DNA from: Hyphomicrobiaceae bacterium UBA4460
Lineage (GTDB): Bacteria > Pseudomonadota > Alphaproteobacteria > Rhizobiales > Methyloligellaceae
NCBI GenBank assembly: GCA_002390155.1
Contig: DGOS01000065.1
Coordinates: 1-5,442 of the forward strand
Reading direction: 5' to 3'
Length of the DNA stretch: 5,442 bases
Shown here: positions 1 through 5,442 of the stretch, in pieces
Position numbering within the stretch: the stretch's first letter is position 1
Layout of the letters: every line of letters starts with the position of its first letter
The notes under the pieces: model-generated
Told to the model about the DNA's origin: nothing
Databases searched by the model: none
The model's input: the letters and a program-made list of their open reading frames with translations, nothing else
Position numbers and translations under genes: made by a program

Positions 1-781
1 GATCCGCCTGCTCGATCCGCCGCTACACGAGTTCCTGCCGCATGGCGATGACGCCATTGCCGATGTTGCAAAAGCCATGGGCGTGGAGGTGGCGCACCTG
101 AAGCGCCGCATCGCGGTGTTGAGCGAGTTCAACCCCATGCTTGGCCAGCGTGGCGCGCGGCTCCTCGTCCGCTATCCGGAGATCGTGGAGATGCAGGCGC
201 GCGCCATCTTCGAGGCGGCCGTCGAGGCCGGCAAGGAACTGCATGACCGGGTGACGCCGGAAATCATGGTGCCGCTGGTCGCCGACAAGAAGGAGCTCGA
301 TCTCATCAAGGAACGCATCTTGGCGACCGCGCGTCTCGTGGAGAAGGAGCGTGAGACGAGCCTCGCCTACCACATCGGCACCATGATCGAACTGCCCCGT
401 GCCTGCCTCACAGCCGGAGAGATCGCGCAAAGCGCGGACTTCTTCTCCTTCGGCACCAACGATCTGACCCAAACAACGTTTGGATTGAGCCGCGACGACG
501 CCGGTCGGTTCCTAAGTGAGTACTCCGAGAAAGGTATCATTCACCACGATCCATTTATGAGTCTCGATAAATCCGTCGGTGAACTGATGAAAATCGCCGT
601 TGAGCGGGGTCGAGAGGTCCGTCCCGAACTCAAAATCGGCGCTTGCGGCGAGCACGGTGGCGATCCGGAAAGCATTGGATTCTGTGAGGGAATTGGCCTC
701 GACTACGTGTCGTGTTCACCCTACCGAGTGCCCATCGCGCGCCTCGCAGCGGCGCAAGCAACTCTGAAAATGCAGCGCTAA
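1..781 (+). CDS. ppdK: Pyruvate phosphate dikinase, C-terminal part (5' end outside window)
   Basis: PPDK interconverts pyruvate, ATP and phosphate with PEP, AMP and pyrophosphate in the cytoplasm; in bacteria it serves gluconeogenesis or pyrophosphate-linked glycolysis. The first full codon is at position 2 and the stop is TAA 779-781, giving 259 visible residues of a protein normally near 880-900. The visible part is the PEP/pyruvate-binding TIM barrel. Seen in order: LSEFNPMLGQRGARL near residues 40-54, MIELPRA with Glu130, SFGTNDLTQ with Asn153-Asp154, and GACGEHGGDP with Cys215 (codon 644-646). By family knowledge these match the Glu, Asn-Asp and catalytic Cys of the clostridial enzyme, and the Glu-to-Asn spacing of 23 agrees. 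The frame is open to the window edge, so nothing suggests a pseudogene. The ATG at 77 is internal. Third-position GC falls from about 84% (codons 2-463) to about 60% (464-778) by hand count. No T-rich terminator follows the stop. Confidence 0.97.
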   Translation, partial: IRLLDPPLHEFLPHGDDAIADVAKAMGVEVAHLKRRIAVLSEFNPMLGQRGARLLVRYPEIVEMQARAIFEAAVEAGKELHDRVTPEIMVPLVADKKELDLIKERILATARLVEKERETSLAYHIGTMIELPRACLTAGEIAQSADFFSFGTNDLTQTTFGLSRDDAGRFLSEYSEKGIIHHDPFMSLDKSVGELMKIAVERGREVRPELKIGACGEHGGDPESIGFCEGIGLDYVSCSPYRVPIARLAAAQATLKMQR

Positions 782-818
782 CGGATAATTAGCCGTTCGC
801 GTTCGTAATTGGCGACCG

Positions 819-847
819 TTGCCGACAATCACAATTTGCCCTATATT
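819..847 (+). promoter_or_regulatory. Candidate sigma-70-type promoter for the cell wall hydrolase gene
   Basis: TTGCCG (819-824) and TATATT (842-847) are separated by 17 bases, the ideal spacing for a housekeeping promoter. They lie in an AT-rich patch of the gap after ppdK. An overlapping TATTAT (844-849) would give a spacing of 19. A start a few bases beyond 850 would leave a leader of roughly 200 nt before the hydrolase ATG at 1059. The -35 match is only moderate. The gene could instead be read through from ppdK, since no clear terminator is seen. This is an inference from motif and spacing alone. Confidence 0.35.
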
Positions 848-1014
848 ATCTGGCAGCGTTTACGGCACGAGACGGGATTTGCCGGGCTAGAACCGGTGGG
901 GGGACGTCGAGCGGTTTCGCTGATTTCTCACCATTATGCCTGGTGTTGTGGGGACACCCTGGAATTGTGCGGGCCTAAAAGGACGCACGGCTAGGGTTAA
1001 TTTCGGTGGGGCTT

Positions 1015-1049
1015 TCCGGACACGACCGGAGGTTCTCCCGTGGGGACCT
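1015..1049 (+). promoter_or_regulatory. Two adjacent leader hairpins just before the ribosome binding site
   Basis: TCCGG (1015-1019) pairs with CCGGA (1026-1030) around a six-base loop. AGGTTCTC (1030-1037) pairs with GGGGACCT (1042-1049) around the loop CCGT, giving eight pairs including two G-U. The two stems share base 1030, so they compete at that one pair. The second stem ends at 1049, directly before the GGAGGG at 1050-1055. CTCC at 1035-1038, in the stem's 5' arm, could alternatively pair with GGAG at 1050-1053 and hide the binding site. The pairing is read directly from the sequence. A role in translational control is only inferred, and hairpins of this size also occur by chance in GC-rich DNA. 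Confidence 0.35.
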
Positions 1050-1055
1050 GGAGGG
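1050..1055 (+). promoter_or_regulatory. Ribosome binding site GGAGGG that fixes the hydrolase start
   Basis: GGAGGG lies three bases before the ATG at 1059 (four bases counted from the GGAGG core). The spacing is rather short, but it is the only strong Shine-Dalgarno match near a start in this frame. It favours 1059 over the in-frame ATG at 936, which has no such site, and over the ATG at 1083, which lies too far downstream of it. Confidence 0.7.
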
Positions 1056-1058
1056 AAA

Positions 1059-2168
1059 ATGAGCCGACGCTCATCACGTCGGATGTGGTACGCCGTCGCT
1101 GCGTTCGTACCGCTCCCCCTCATTGGCGTGAGTATTGTTGTGGCGTTGAACGACGCGCCGGCCACGGTGGTCGAGCTCGAGTTGACGTCGATGGCTGACG
1201 CCACGGGTGCGATCCCCAATGAAGCTCGTAGTCGTTTCTCCAATGGCGGCAAAGGCCCGCGCGCGGATAATCACCGCGCCGCCCACGCCGTCACCACGGC
1301 CGGCAAGCAATTGATTACCGCGAGCCTAGGCGGCAGCCCGCGCTTTCTGAATCCCAAAGTGGCCGTGAGCCGTGAGGGCAAAGGCGATCGCTTGAACCCG
1401 ACCAGCTCCGACGTCGCGCTCAAAGTTCCGGAGCGCCGCCGGCCAGAATCGTCGCTGTTCACGCACGCGAGCTACAACTCGCCCTTCAATGCGGATTTCG
1501 CGGTCGCTGCCTTCCGGCCGTCGCCGAAGGACATTGCCTACAGCCCAACGCCGAAGGCTTTGGACTTCCGCTACAAGGGTGAGACCGAAGCCGAGTTCCA
1601 GGCGCGTGAGAGCCGCTGCCTTGCCGTCGCGATTTACTTCGAGGCGCGCGGTGAGCCACAGCGCGGCCAGGTCGCCGTCGCCCAGGTCATTCTCAATCGT
1701 GTCCGCAGCCCGCTTTTCCCTGAGACCATTTGCGGCGTTGTCTATCAGGGGCAGAGGCGCAAAGGCTGCCAGTTCTCCTTCACCTGTGACGGGCACACCG
1801 ACAACCCGCGCGACAACGCGCAATGGGAACTCGCGCAGCGCCTCTCCAAGGAGATCATGGCCGGCGAGCAATGGCTGCCCGAGGTTGGATACTCCACCTT
1901 CTATCACGCGAATTACGTCAGCCCGCGTTGGGCTCGCCGCATGAACAAGATCGACAGGATTGGGCGGCACATCTTCTACAAGAAGCGCAATGAAGAGCCG
2001 TATCTCGTCGAAGCGTCCGTCGAGCCGGAGGACGGCTCGGAGGCGGACGAGGACGCGGGCTACCTCTTGCCGACGCTGTCTCTTGCGACGGCCGTGAACA
2101 CGATCGCCGGCTCTAGCCCGGCGGCGCCCAATCAAGCGATGAGTCTAGGCTACGGGCCGAGTGAGTAA
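1059..2168 (+). CDS. Membrane-anchored cell wall hydrolase, SleB/CwlJ (Hydrolase_2) family
   Basis: This 369-residue protein is predicted to cut peptidoglycan in the periplasm. The start at 1059 follows GGAGGG and gives a short basic N-terminus (MSRRSSRR), then one hydrophobic segment at about residues 10-29, read as an uncleaved signal anchor. Residues 30-185 form a polar linker, rich in Pro, Ser, Arg and Ala, with no domain I recognise. Residues about 186-306 are the hydrolase domain: RCLAVAIYFEARGEP with Glu195 and Glu199, VAQVILNRV, GCQFSFTCDG (residues 236-245) and FYHANYVSPRW (281-291). In the family, the first Glu of EARGE is thought to be catalytic. SleB and CwlJ were named for spore cortex hydrolysis, but related proteins are common in non-sporing alphaproteobacteria, where a role in wall remodelling is inferred. 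The acidic tail after 306 ends inside the convergent nadC gene: residues 352-369 are encoded antisense to it. It may be transcribed from its own promoter in the 277-base gap after ppdK. Confidence 0.92.
   Translation: MSRRSSRRMWYAVAAFVPLPLIGVSIVVALNDAPATVVELELTSMADATGAIPNEARSRFSNGGKGPRADNHRAAHAVTTAGKQLITASLGGSPRFLNPKVAVSREGKGDRLNPTSSDVALKVPERRRPESSLFTHASYNSPFNADFAVAAFRPSPKDIAYSPTPKALDFRYKGETEAEFQARESRCLAVAIYFEARGEPQRGQVAVAQVILNRVRSPLFPETICGVVYQGQRRKGCQFSFTCDGHTDNPRDNAQWELAQRLSKEIMAGEQWLPEVGYSTFYHANYVSPRWARRMNKIDRIGRHIFYKKRNEEPYLVEASVEPEDGSEADEDAGYLLPTLSLATAVNTIAGSSPAAPNQAMSLGYGPSE
2105..2123. terminator. GC-rich hairpin at the convergent gene ends, possible weak bidirectional terminator
   Basis: CGCCGG (2105-2110) pairs perfectly with CCGGCG (2118-2123) around a seven-base loop, and a T-G pair at 2104/2124 can extend the stem. 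The nadC stop codon (2115-2113 on the minus strand) sits in the loop. The hairpin lies where the two convergent transcription units meet, which fits a shared terminator. Neither side has the T-run expected of an intrinsic terminator, so this is a weak call and chance pairing in GC-rich DNA is possible. Confidence 0.3.
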
Positions 2169-2985
2169 GCGCGCCGACTGAGATCAGGTCGACACCCGTC
2201 GCTGCGATATCCGCAACCGTTTCCAAATTCACGCCACCTGACGCCTCGGTGATGACCTTGCCGTGCGCAATGCCGACGGCCTTTTTCAGCGTCGCGGGAT
2301 CCATGTTGTCGAGCAGGACAGCATCGATGGGAAAGCGCAGCGCCTCTTTCAGCTGATCGAGCGTATCGACCTCCACCTCGACCTTGACCATGTGGCTCCC
2401 TTGCGCGCGAACGCGCTCAATCGCTGCCGCCAGTCCGCCCGCGGCGGCAATATGGTTGTCCTTCACCAGCACGGCGTCGTAGAGCCCGAAGCGGTGATTG
2501 ACCCCGCCGCCACAGCGCACGGCGTATTTTTCGAGGGCGCGCAAGCCCGGCGTCGTTTTGCGGGTGCAGGCAATGCGCGCGCCCGCGCCCTCCACCTTCG
2601 CCACATACGCCGCAGTCAGCGTGGCAATGCCGCTCAAATGGCAGAAATAGTTCAAGGCCGTGCGCTCGCCCGTCAGAAGCGCGCGCGTGCGTCCCTCGAC
2701 TTTGGCAATGGTATCGCCCGCTTTGATCCGGTCGCCGTCCTCTACGATGCGCGTGAAGCGCGTCTCAGGATCGAGCGTCTTGAACGCCGCCTCCGCCAGA
2801 TCAAGCCCGGCCACGACGCCGTCCTCGCGCGCGACGATCGCCGCGGCGCCTTTAGCGTCCGTTGGAATGATGGGGTCGGTGGTGATATCGCCGGCGAGCC
2901 CGAGATCCTCGGTAAGCGCGGTGCGAACCGCCTGGTCCACGAGCAGCTTTGGAAGCTCCAGCCGGGAAGCGCGTCGGTCCGTCAT
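2113..2985 (-). CDS. nadC: Nicotinate-nucleotide pyrophosphorylase (quinolinate phosphoribosyltransferase)
   Basis: NadC joins quinolinate to PRPP and decarboxylates it, giving nicotinate mononucleotide, the entry of the de novo route into NAD synthesis. The 290 residues match the usual family length. Seen in order: an N-terminal domain with LTEDLGLAGDITT (24-36), GERTALNYFCHLSGIATLT (106-124), CTRKTTPGLRALEKYAVR (140-157), GGGVNHRFGL (159-168), VKDNH (174-178), VEVEVD (202-207), AVLLDNM (222-228), EASGG (247-251) and ISVGALTHSA (268-277). These are the phosphate- and quinolinate-binding residues of type II phosphoribosyltransferases, including Arg142, Lys143, His164, Arg165 and Lys175. The ATG overlaps the nadB stop as ATGA, so translation is probably coupled. 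The only Shine-Dalgarno-like bases, CAGGG, abut the ATG with no spacing, which also points to coupling. Its last codons overlap the 3' end of the convergent hydrolase gene by 56 bases. Confidence 0.97.
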   Translation of the reverse strand: MTDRRASRLELPKLLVDQAVRTALTEDLGLAGDITTDPIIPTDAKGAAAIVAREDGVVAGLDLAEAAFKTLDPETRFTRIVEDGDRIKAGDTIAKVEGRTRALLTGERTALNYFCHLSGIATLTAAYVAKVEGAGARIACTRKTTPGLRALEKYAVRCGGGVNHRFGLYDAVLVKDNHIAAAGGLAAAIERVRAQGSHMVKVEVEVDTLDQLKEALRFPIDAVLLDNMDPATLKKAVGIAHGKVITEASGGVNLETVADIAATGVDLISVGALTHSARSLDSSLDWAPPG

Positions 2986-4598
2986 CCCTGCGACACGACG
3001 CGAAGATGTGGGCGGTTCGACAGGCCCGAGGCTTCACGCGAGATCTCATTGGCCTTCGTGAGCGTGAGGAAGCTGCGCTTCGCCAGTGCTGCGTCGGCGG
3101 CCGGATAGTCGCTGCGGAAATGCCCGCCGCGGCTCTCCTTGCGCAAGAACGCGGCCGTGGTGATCAATTTCGCCGTGGTCAGCATGTTGGCAAGCTGGGG
3201 ATCTCCCGCGTGCGCCTGTTCCAGCTCCAAAATGGTCTGCAATGCTTTGGTCATGGAGCTTGCATCGCGGATCACGCCGACATTGTCCGACATAGTATGA
3301 CGCAGCGTCGATTCGACCTCTTCGTCGTGCGCTTGGCGGGACTCGCGCCTGGTTTCGGCCGTGACGCTTCTGGCGGGCGGCGGTGGCGCTGCGGCGATGT
3401 CCTGCGCAACCCGCGCGCCGAACACGACAGCTTCGAGCAGCGAGTTTGAAGCAAGGCGATTGGCGCCGTGGGCACCGGTCGAAGTCACCTCGCCACAGGC
3501 CCACAGGCCGTCGACCGTGCTGCGCCCGCGCGCGTCCGTGAGAATACCGCCCATGTGATAATGCGCCGCCGGCGCAACCGGCACCGGCTCGCGCGTTGGA
3601 TCGATGTCAGCGGACTGGCAGGTCTTCAGAAGCGCCGGAAACTGCTTGGCGAGACCGGACCCGATCGGCCGGCAATCGAGAAAGGCGCCGCGTCCGCCCA
3701 TCGCCTCGCGATAAACGGCGCGCGCGACAACGTCGCGTGGGCCGAGTTCGGCATCCTCGTGGACGGCGCGCATGAAGCGCTCGCCTTTACCGTTGATGAG
3801 GACAGCGCCTTCACCACGCAGTGCCTCGGTGGCAAGCGGCGCGGGATCGCGGCCGATATTGATTGCCGTCGGGTGGAACTGCACGAACTCGGCATCGGAA
3901 ATCACCGCACCCGCCCGCGCCGCGATGGCGATGCCTTCGCCGCGGGCTTCCTTAGGATTGGTGGTGATCGCATAGACCTGGCCTGCGCCGCCCGTGGCCA
4001 GCACCACGGCACGGGCCGGGAGGACAAGGCCGTCCTCTTCGGCGGCGTCCAACGGCGAGAGCGCGATGCCTTGAACGCGGCCATTGCGGACGATGAGGTC
4101 GCGCGCCGTGTAGCCTTCCAGAACAGTGATCGACGGGATCGCGCGCGCGGCTTCCGTGATCGCGCCCATGATTGCGCGGCCGGCCATGTCGCCTTTGACG
4201 TGAAGGATGCGGCGGCTGCCATGCGCCGCCTCATGCCCCAACGCCAGCCGGCCCTCGAGGTCCTTGTCGAAGGGAACGCCGTAGCGCAGCAGGTCCTCGA
4301 TGCGCTCGCGCGCTTCCTGCGCCATGAACAGCGCGGTGGTTTCGTCGACGATGCCAGCGCCCGCGCGCACCGTGTCAGCGGCGTGGTCCTCGGGTGTATC
4401 GCCCTCGGCCAATGCCGCGGCGATCCCGGCCTGGGCCCAAAGGCTCGATGCGCCCTCGCCGAAGCGCGCAGGGGAGATCACAGTGACCGGAAGCGGCGCG
4501 AGCTTCAGCGCGGTGAACAGCCCCGCTAGCCCTGCGCCGACAACCACGACACCGGTGCCCTGAGTTGGAACGTGCGGCTTGCCGGAGTTCATCGCCAT
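2982..4598 (-). CDS. nadB: L-aspartate oxidase
   Basis: NadB is a cytoplasmic FAD enzyme that oxidises L-aspartate to iminoaspartate, the substrate of NadA; it can use oxygen or fumarate as acceptor. The 538 residues match the family length. Seen: the FAD dinucleotide motif VVVVGAGLAGL (17-27), SSLWAQAGIAAAL (51-63), HGSRRILH (126-133), ATGGAGQVY (201-209), QFHPTA with His242, ATEALRGEGA (256-265), GPRDVVARAV with Arg288, AAHYHMGGI with His346, and TGAHGANRLASNSLLEA with Arg381. By family knowledge these match the active-site His and Arg residues of E. coli NadB. The C-terminal helical domain ends with ESRGGHFRSDYP (488-499). Two ATGs, at 4598 and 4592, could each be the start; the first is taken, with a weak AGGG about 12 bases before it. 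It lies 19 bases after nadA and overlaps nadC by four bases. Confidence 0.97.
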   Translation of the reverse strand: MAMNSGKPHVPTQGTGVVVVGAGLAGLFTALKLAPLPVTVISPARFGEGASSLWAQAGIAAALAEGDTPEDHAADTVRAGAGIVDETTALFMAQEARERIEDLLRYGVPFDKDLEGRLALGHEAAHGSRRILHVKGDMAGRAIMGAITEAARAIPSITVLEGYTARDLIVRNGRVQGIALSPLDAAEEDGLVLPARAVVLATGGAGQVYAITTNPKEARGEGIAIAARAGAVISDAEFVQFHPTAINIGRDPAPLATEALRGEGAVLINGKGERFMRAVHEDAELGPRDVVARAVYREAMGGRGAFLDCRPIGSGLAKQFPALLKTCQSADIDPTREPVPVAPAAHYHMGGILTDARGRSTVDGLWACGEVTSTGAHGANRLASNSLLEAVVFGARVAQDIAAAPPPPARSVTAETRRESRQAHDEEVESTLRHTMSDNVGVIRDASSMTKALQTILELEQAHAGDPQLANMLTTAKLITTAAFLRKESRGGHFRSDYPAADAALAKRSFLTLTKANEISREASGLSNRPHLRVVSQG

Positions 4599-4617
4599 TA
4601 CAGGATCACGCCCTGGC

Positions 4618-5442
4618 TTAATGGTTGAGATTGATCATCCGCTCGACCGCGGCCCGCGCCCGGTCGGCGACCGTAGGATCGATGGTGACCTCTTCTTTCA
4701 TGAAGACGAGGCTGTCCAAGATCTTGGGCAGCGTGATGCGCTTCATGTGCGGACAAAGGTTACAGGGACGCACAAACTCGGTGTTCGGGGCCTTCACGGC
4801 GACGTTGTCGCTCATGGAACACTCGGTGACGAGCAGCACCTTGGAGGGCTGATTGTCCTCAACCCACTTGATCATGTTGGAGGTCGAGCCGGTGAAGTCC
4901 GCCTCGTCGATGACGTCAGGCGGGCATTCCGGATGCGCGATGATCTTCACGCCCGGATCGGCCTCGCGATAGGCGCGCAGCTCATCGGCGGTGAAGCGCT
5001 CATGCACCTCGCAATGGCCCTTCCAGGTGATGATCTCGACGTCCGTCTGAGTCTGCACCCATTTGGCGAGAAACTCGTCGGGGATCATGATCACGCGCTT
5101 GACGCCGAGCGACTCCACGACGCGAACCGCGTTCGAAGACGTACAGCAAATGTCGGACTCTGCCTTAACGTCGGCGGAGGTGTTGACGTAGGTCACCACC
5201 GGCACGCCGGGATAAGCTTCGCGCAGCGCACGCACATCGGCGCCGGTGATGGAATCCGCGAGCGAACAGCCCGCGCGCATATCCGGAATCAGAACCGTCT
5301 TGTCGGGGTTCAGCAGCTTCGAGGTCTCGGCCATGAAGTGAACACCGCATTGCACGATGACGTCCGCGTCTGCTTCGACCGCCTCGCGGGCGAGCTGAAG
5401 CGAGTCGCCGGACACGTCGGCAACGCAGTTGAAAATCTCAGG
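4618..5442 (-). CDS. nadA: Quinolinate synthase (5' end outside window)
   Basis: NadA is a [4Fe-4S] enzyme that condenses iminoaspartate with dihydroxyacetone phosphate to quinolinate. The visible 274 residues run from the first codon at 5442-5440 to the TAA at 4620-4618; the family is about 300-370 residues, so the N-terminus is missing. The GTG at 5415 is not the start: the frame stays open to the edge and encodes [14 protein letters not shown], a typical internal NadA stretch, across it. Three cysteines expected to hold the cluster are present: [10 protein letters not shown] (codon 5349-5347), DICCTSSNA (second Cys, codon 5145-5143) and CNLCPHM (second Cys, codon 4755-4753). TSNMIKWV and [10 protein letters not shown], also typical of the family, are seen. 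The extra Cys three residues before the last ligand forms a CxxC pair like part of the E. coli CxxCxxC motif. It heads the visible nadA-nadB-nadC operon, and its promoter lies outside the window. Confidence 0.97.
   Translation of the reverse strand, partial: PEIFNCVADVSGDSLQLAREAVEADADVIVQCGVHFMAETSKLLNPDKTVLIPDMRAGCSLADSITGADVRALREAYPGVPVVTYVNTSADVKAESDICCTSSNAVRVVESLGVKRVIMIPDEFLAKWVQTQTDVEIITWKGHCEVHERFTADELRAYREADPGVKIIAHPECPPDVIDEADFTGSTSNMIKWVEDNQPSKVLLVTECSMSDNVAVKAPNTEFVRPCNLCPHMKRITLPKILDSLVFMKEEVTIDPTVADRARAAVERMINLNH

Noticed and set aside
811..823. Hairpin GGCGA-CCG-TTGCC as a terminator for ppdK
   Set aside because: The stem is only five pairs with one G-T, the loop is three bases and no T-run follows. 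It also overlaps the -35 of the candidate promoter.
809..994. Small + strand reading frame of 61 codons starting at TTG
   Set aside because: It has no ribosome binding site, no family resemblance and a Cys/Trp/His-rich composition typical of non-coding frames. It overlaps the candidate promoter.
997..1000. TTAA as half of a CtrA binding site before the hydrolase gene
   Set aside because: The partner TTAA at the required seven-base spacing is absent, so the four bases alone carry no weight.
936..1058. Upstream in-frame extension of the hydrolase gene to the ATG at 936
   Set aside because: There is no Shine-Dalgarno before 936, and the added residues would bury the basic-then-hydrophobic N-terminus. 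The GGAGGG before 1059 explains the start better.
1326..2135. Minus-strand reading frame (269 codons) opposite the hydrolase gene
   Set aside because: It is the antisense shadow of the Hydrolase_2 gene, with an Arg/Leu/Val-rich composition and no family motif.
2263..3108. Long + strand reading frame (281 codons) opposite nadC and the end of nadB
   Set aside because: It lies antisense to clear nad genes and is rich in Arg, Ala and His with no recognisable domain. Long open antisense frames are expected in GC-rich coding DNA.
3468..4529. Long + strand reading frame (353 codons) opposite nadB
   Set aside because: It is the antisense shadow of the nadB coding frame, Arg/Asp/Ala-rich, with no motif or ribosome binding site I could support.
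5413..5415. GTG as the start codon of nadA
   Set aside because: The frame continues open to the window edge and encodes typical NadA sequence upstream (PEIFNCVAD), so this is an internal valine and the gene is cut by the window.

Overview
The window reads as ordinary chromosome of a GC-rich alphaproteobacterium. Family-level sequence similarity recalled from memory suggests Hyphomicrobiales (Rhizobiales), but no rRNA or marker gene is present to prove it. There are five protein genes, two of them cut by the window edges. I see no RNA gene, mobile element, CRISPR array or phage gene.

Left part, + strand. Positions 1-781 are the last 259 codons of pyruvate phosphate dikinase (ppdK), holding its PEP/pyruvate-binding barrel and catalytic cysteine. 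A 277-base gap (782-1058) follows. It is less GC-rich than its surroundings and contains a plausible promoter (819-847) and two adjacent hairpins (1015-1030 and 1030-1049) directly before a strong ribosome binding site. Then comes a 369-residue, membrane-anchored cell wall hydrolase of the SleB/CwlJ (Hydrolase_2) family, 1059-2168.

Right part, - strand. Positions 5442-2113 hold nadA (start outside the window), nadB and nadC in that order. The nadA-nadB gap is 19 bases, and nadB-nadC overlap by four bases (ATGA). This is the complete aspartate route to NAD: NadB oxidises L-aspartate to iminoaspartate, NadA condenses it with dihydroxyacetone phosphate to quinolinate, and NadC converts quinolinate to nicotinate mononucleotide. 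The promoter and any repressor operator would lie upstream of nadA, outside the window.

The two halves converge and overlap. The last 18 codons and stop of the hydrolase gene lie antisense to the end of nadC, and a GC-rich hairpin carries the nadC stop in its loop. The other points worth a second look are a sharp drop in third-position GC within ppdK near position 464 and the structured leader of the hydrolase gene. I found no convincing new multi-gene system.
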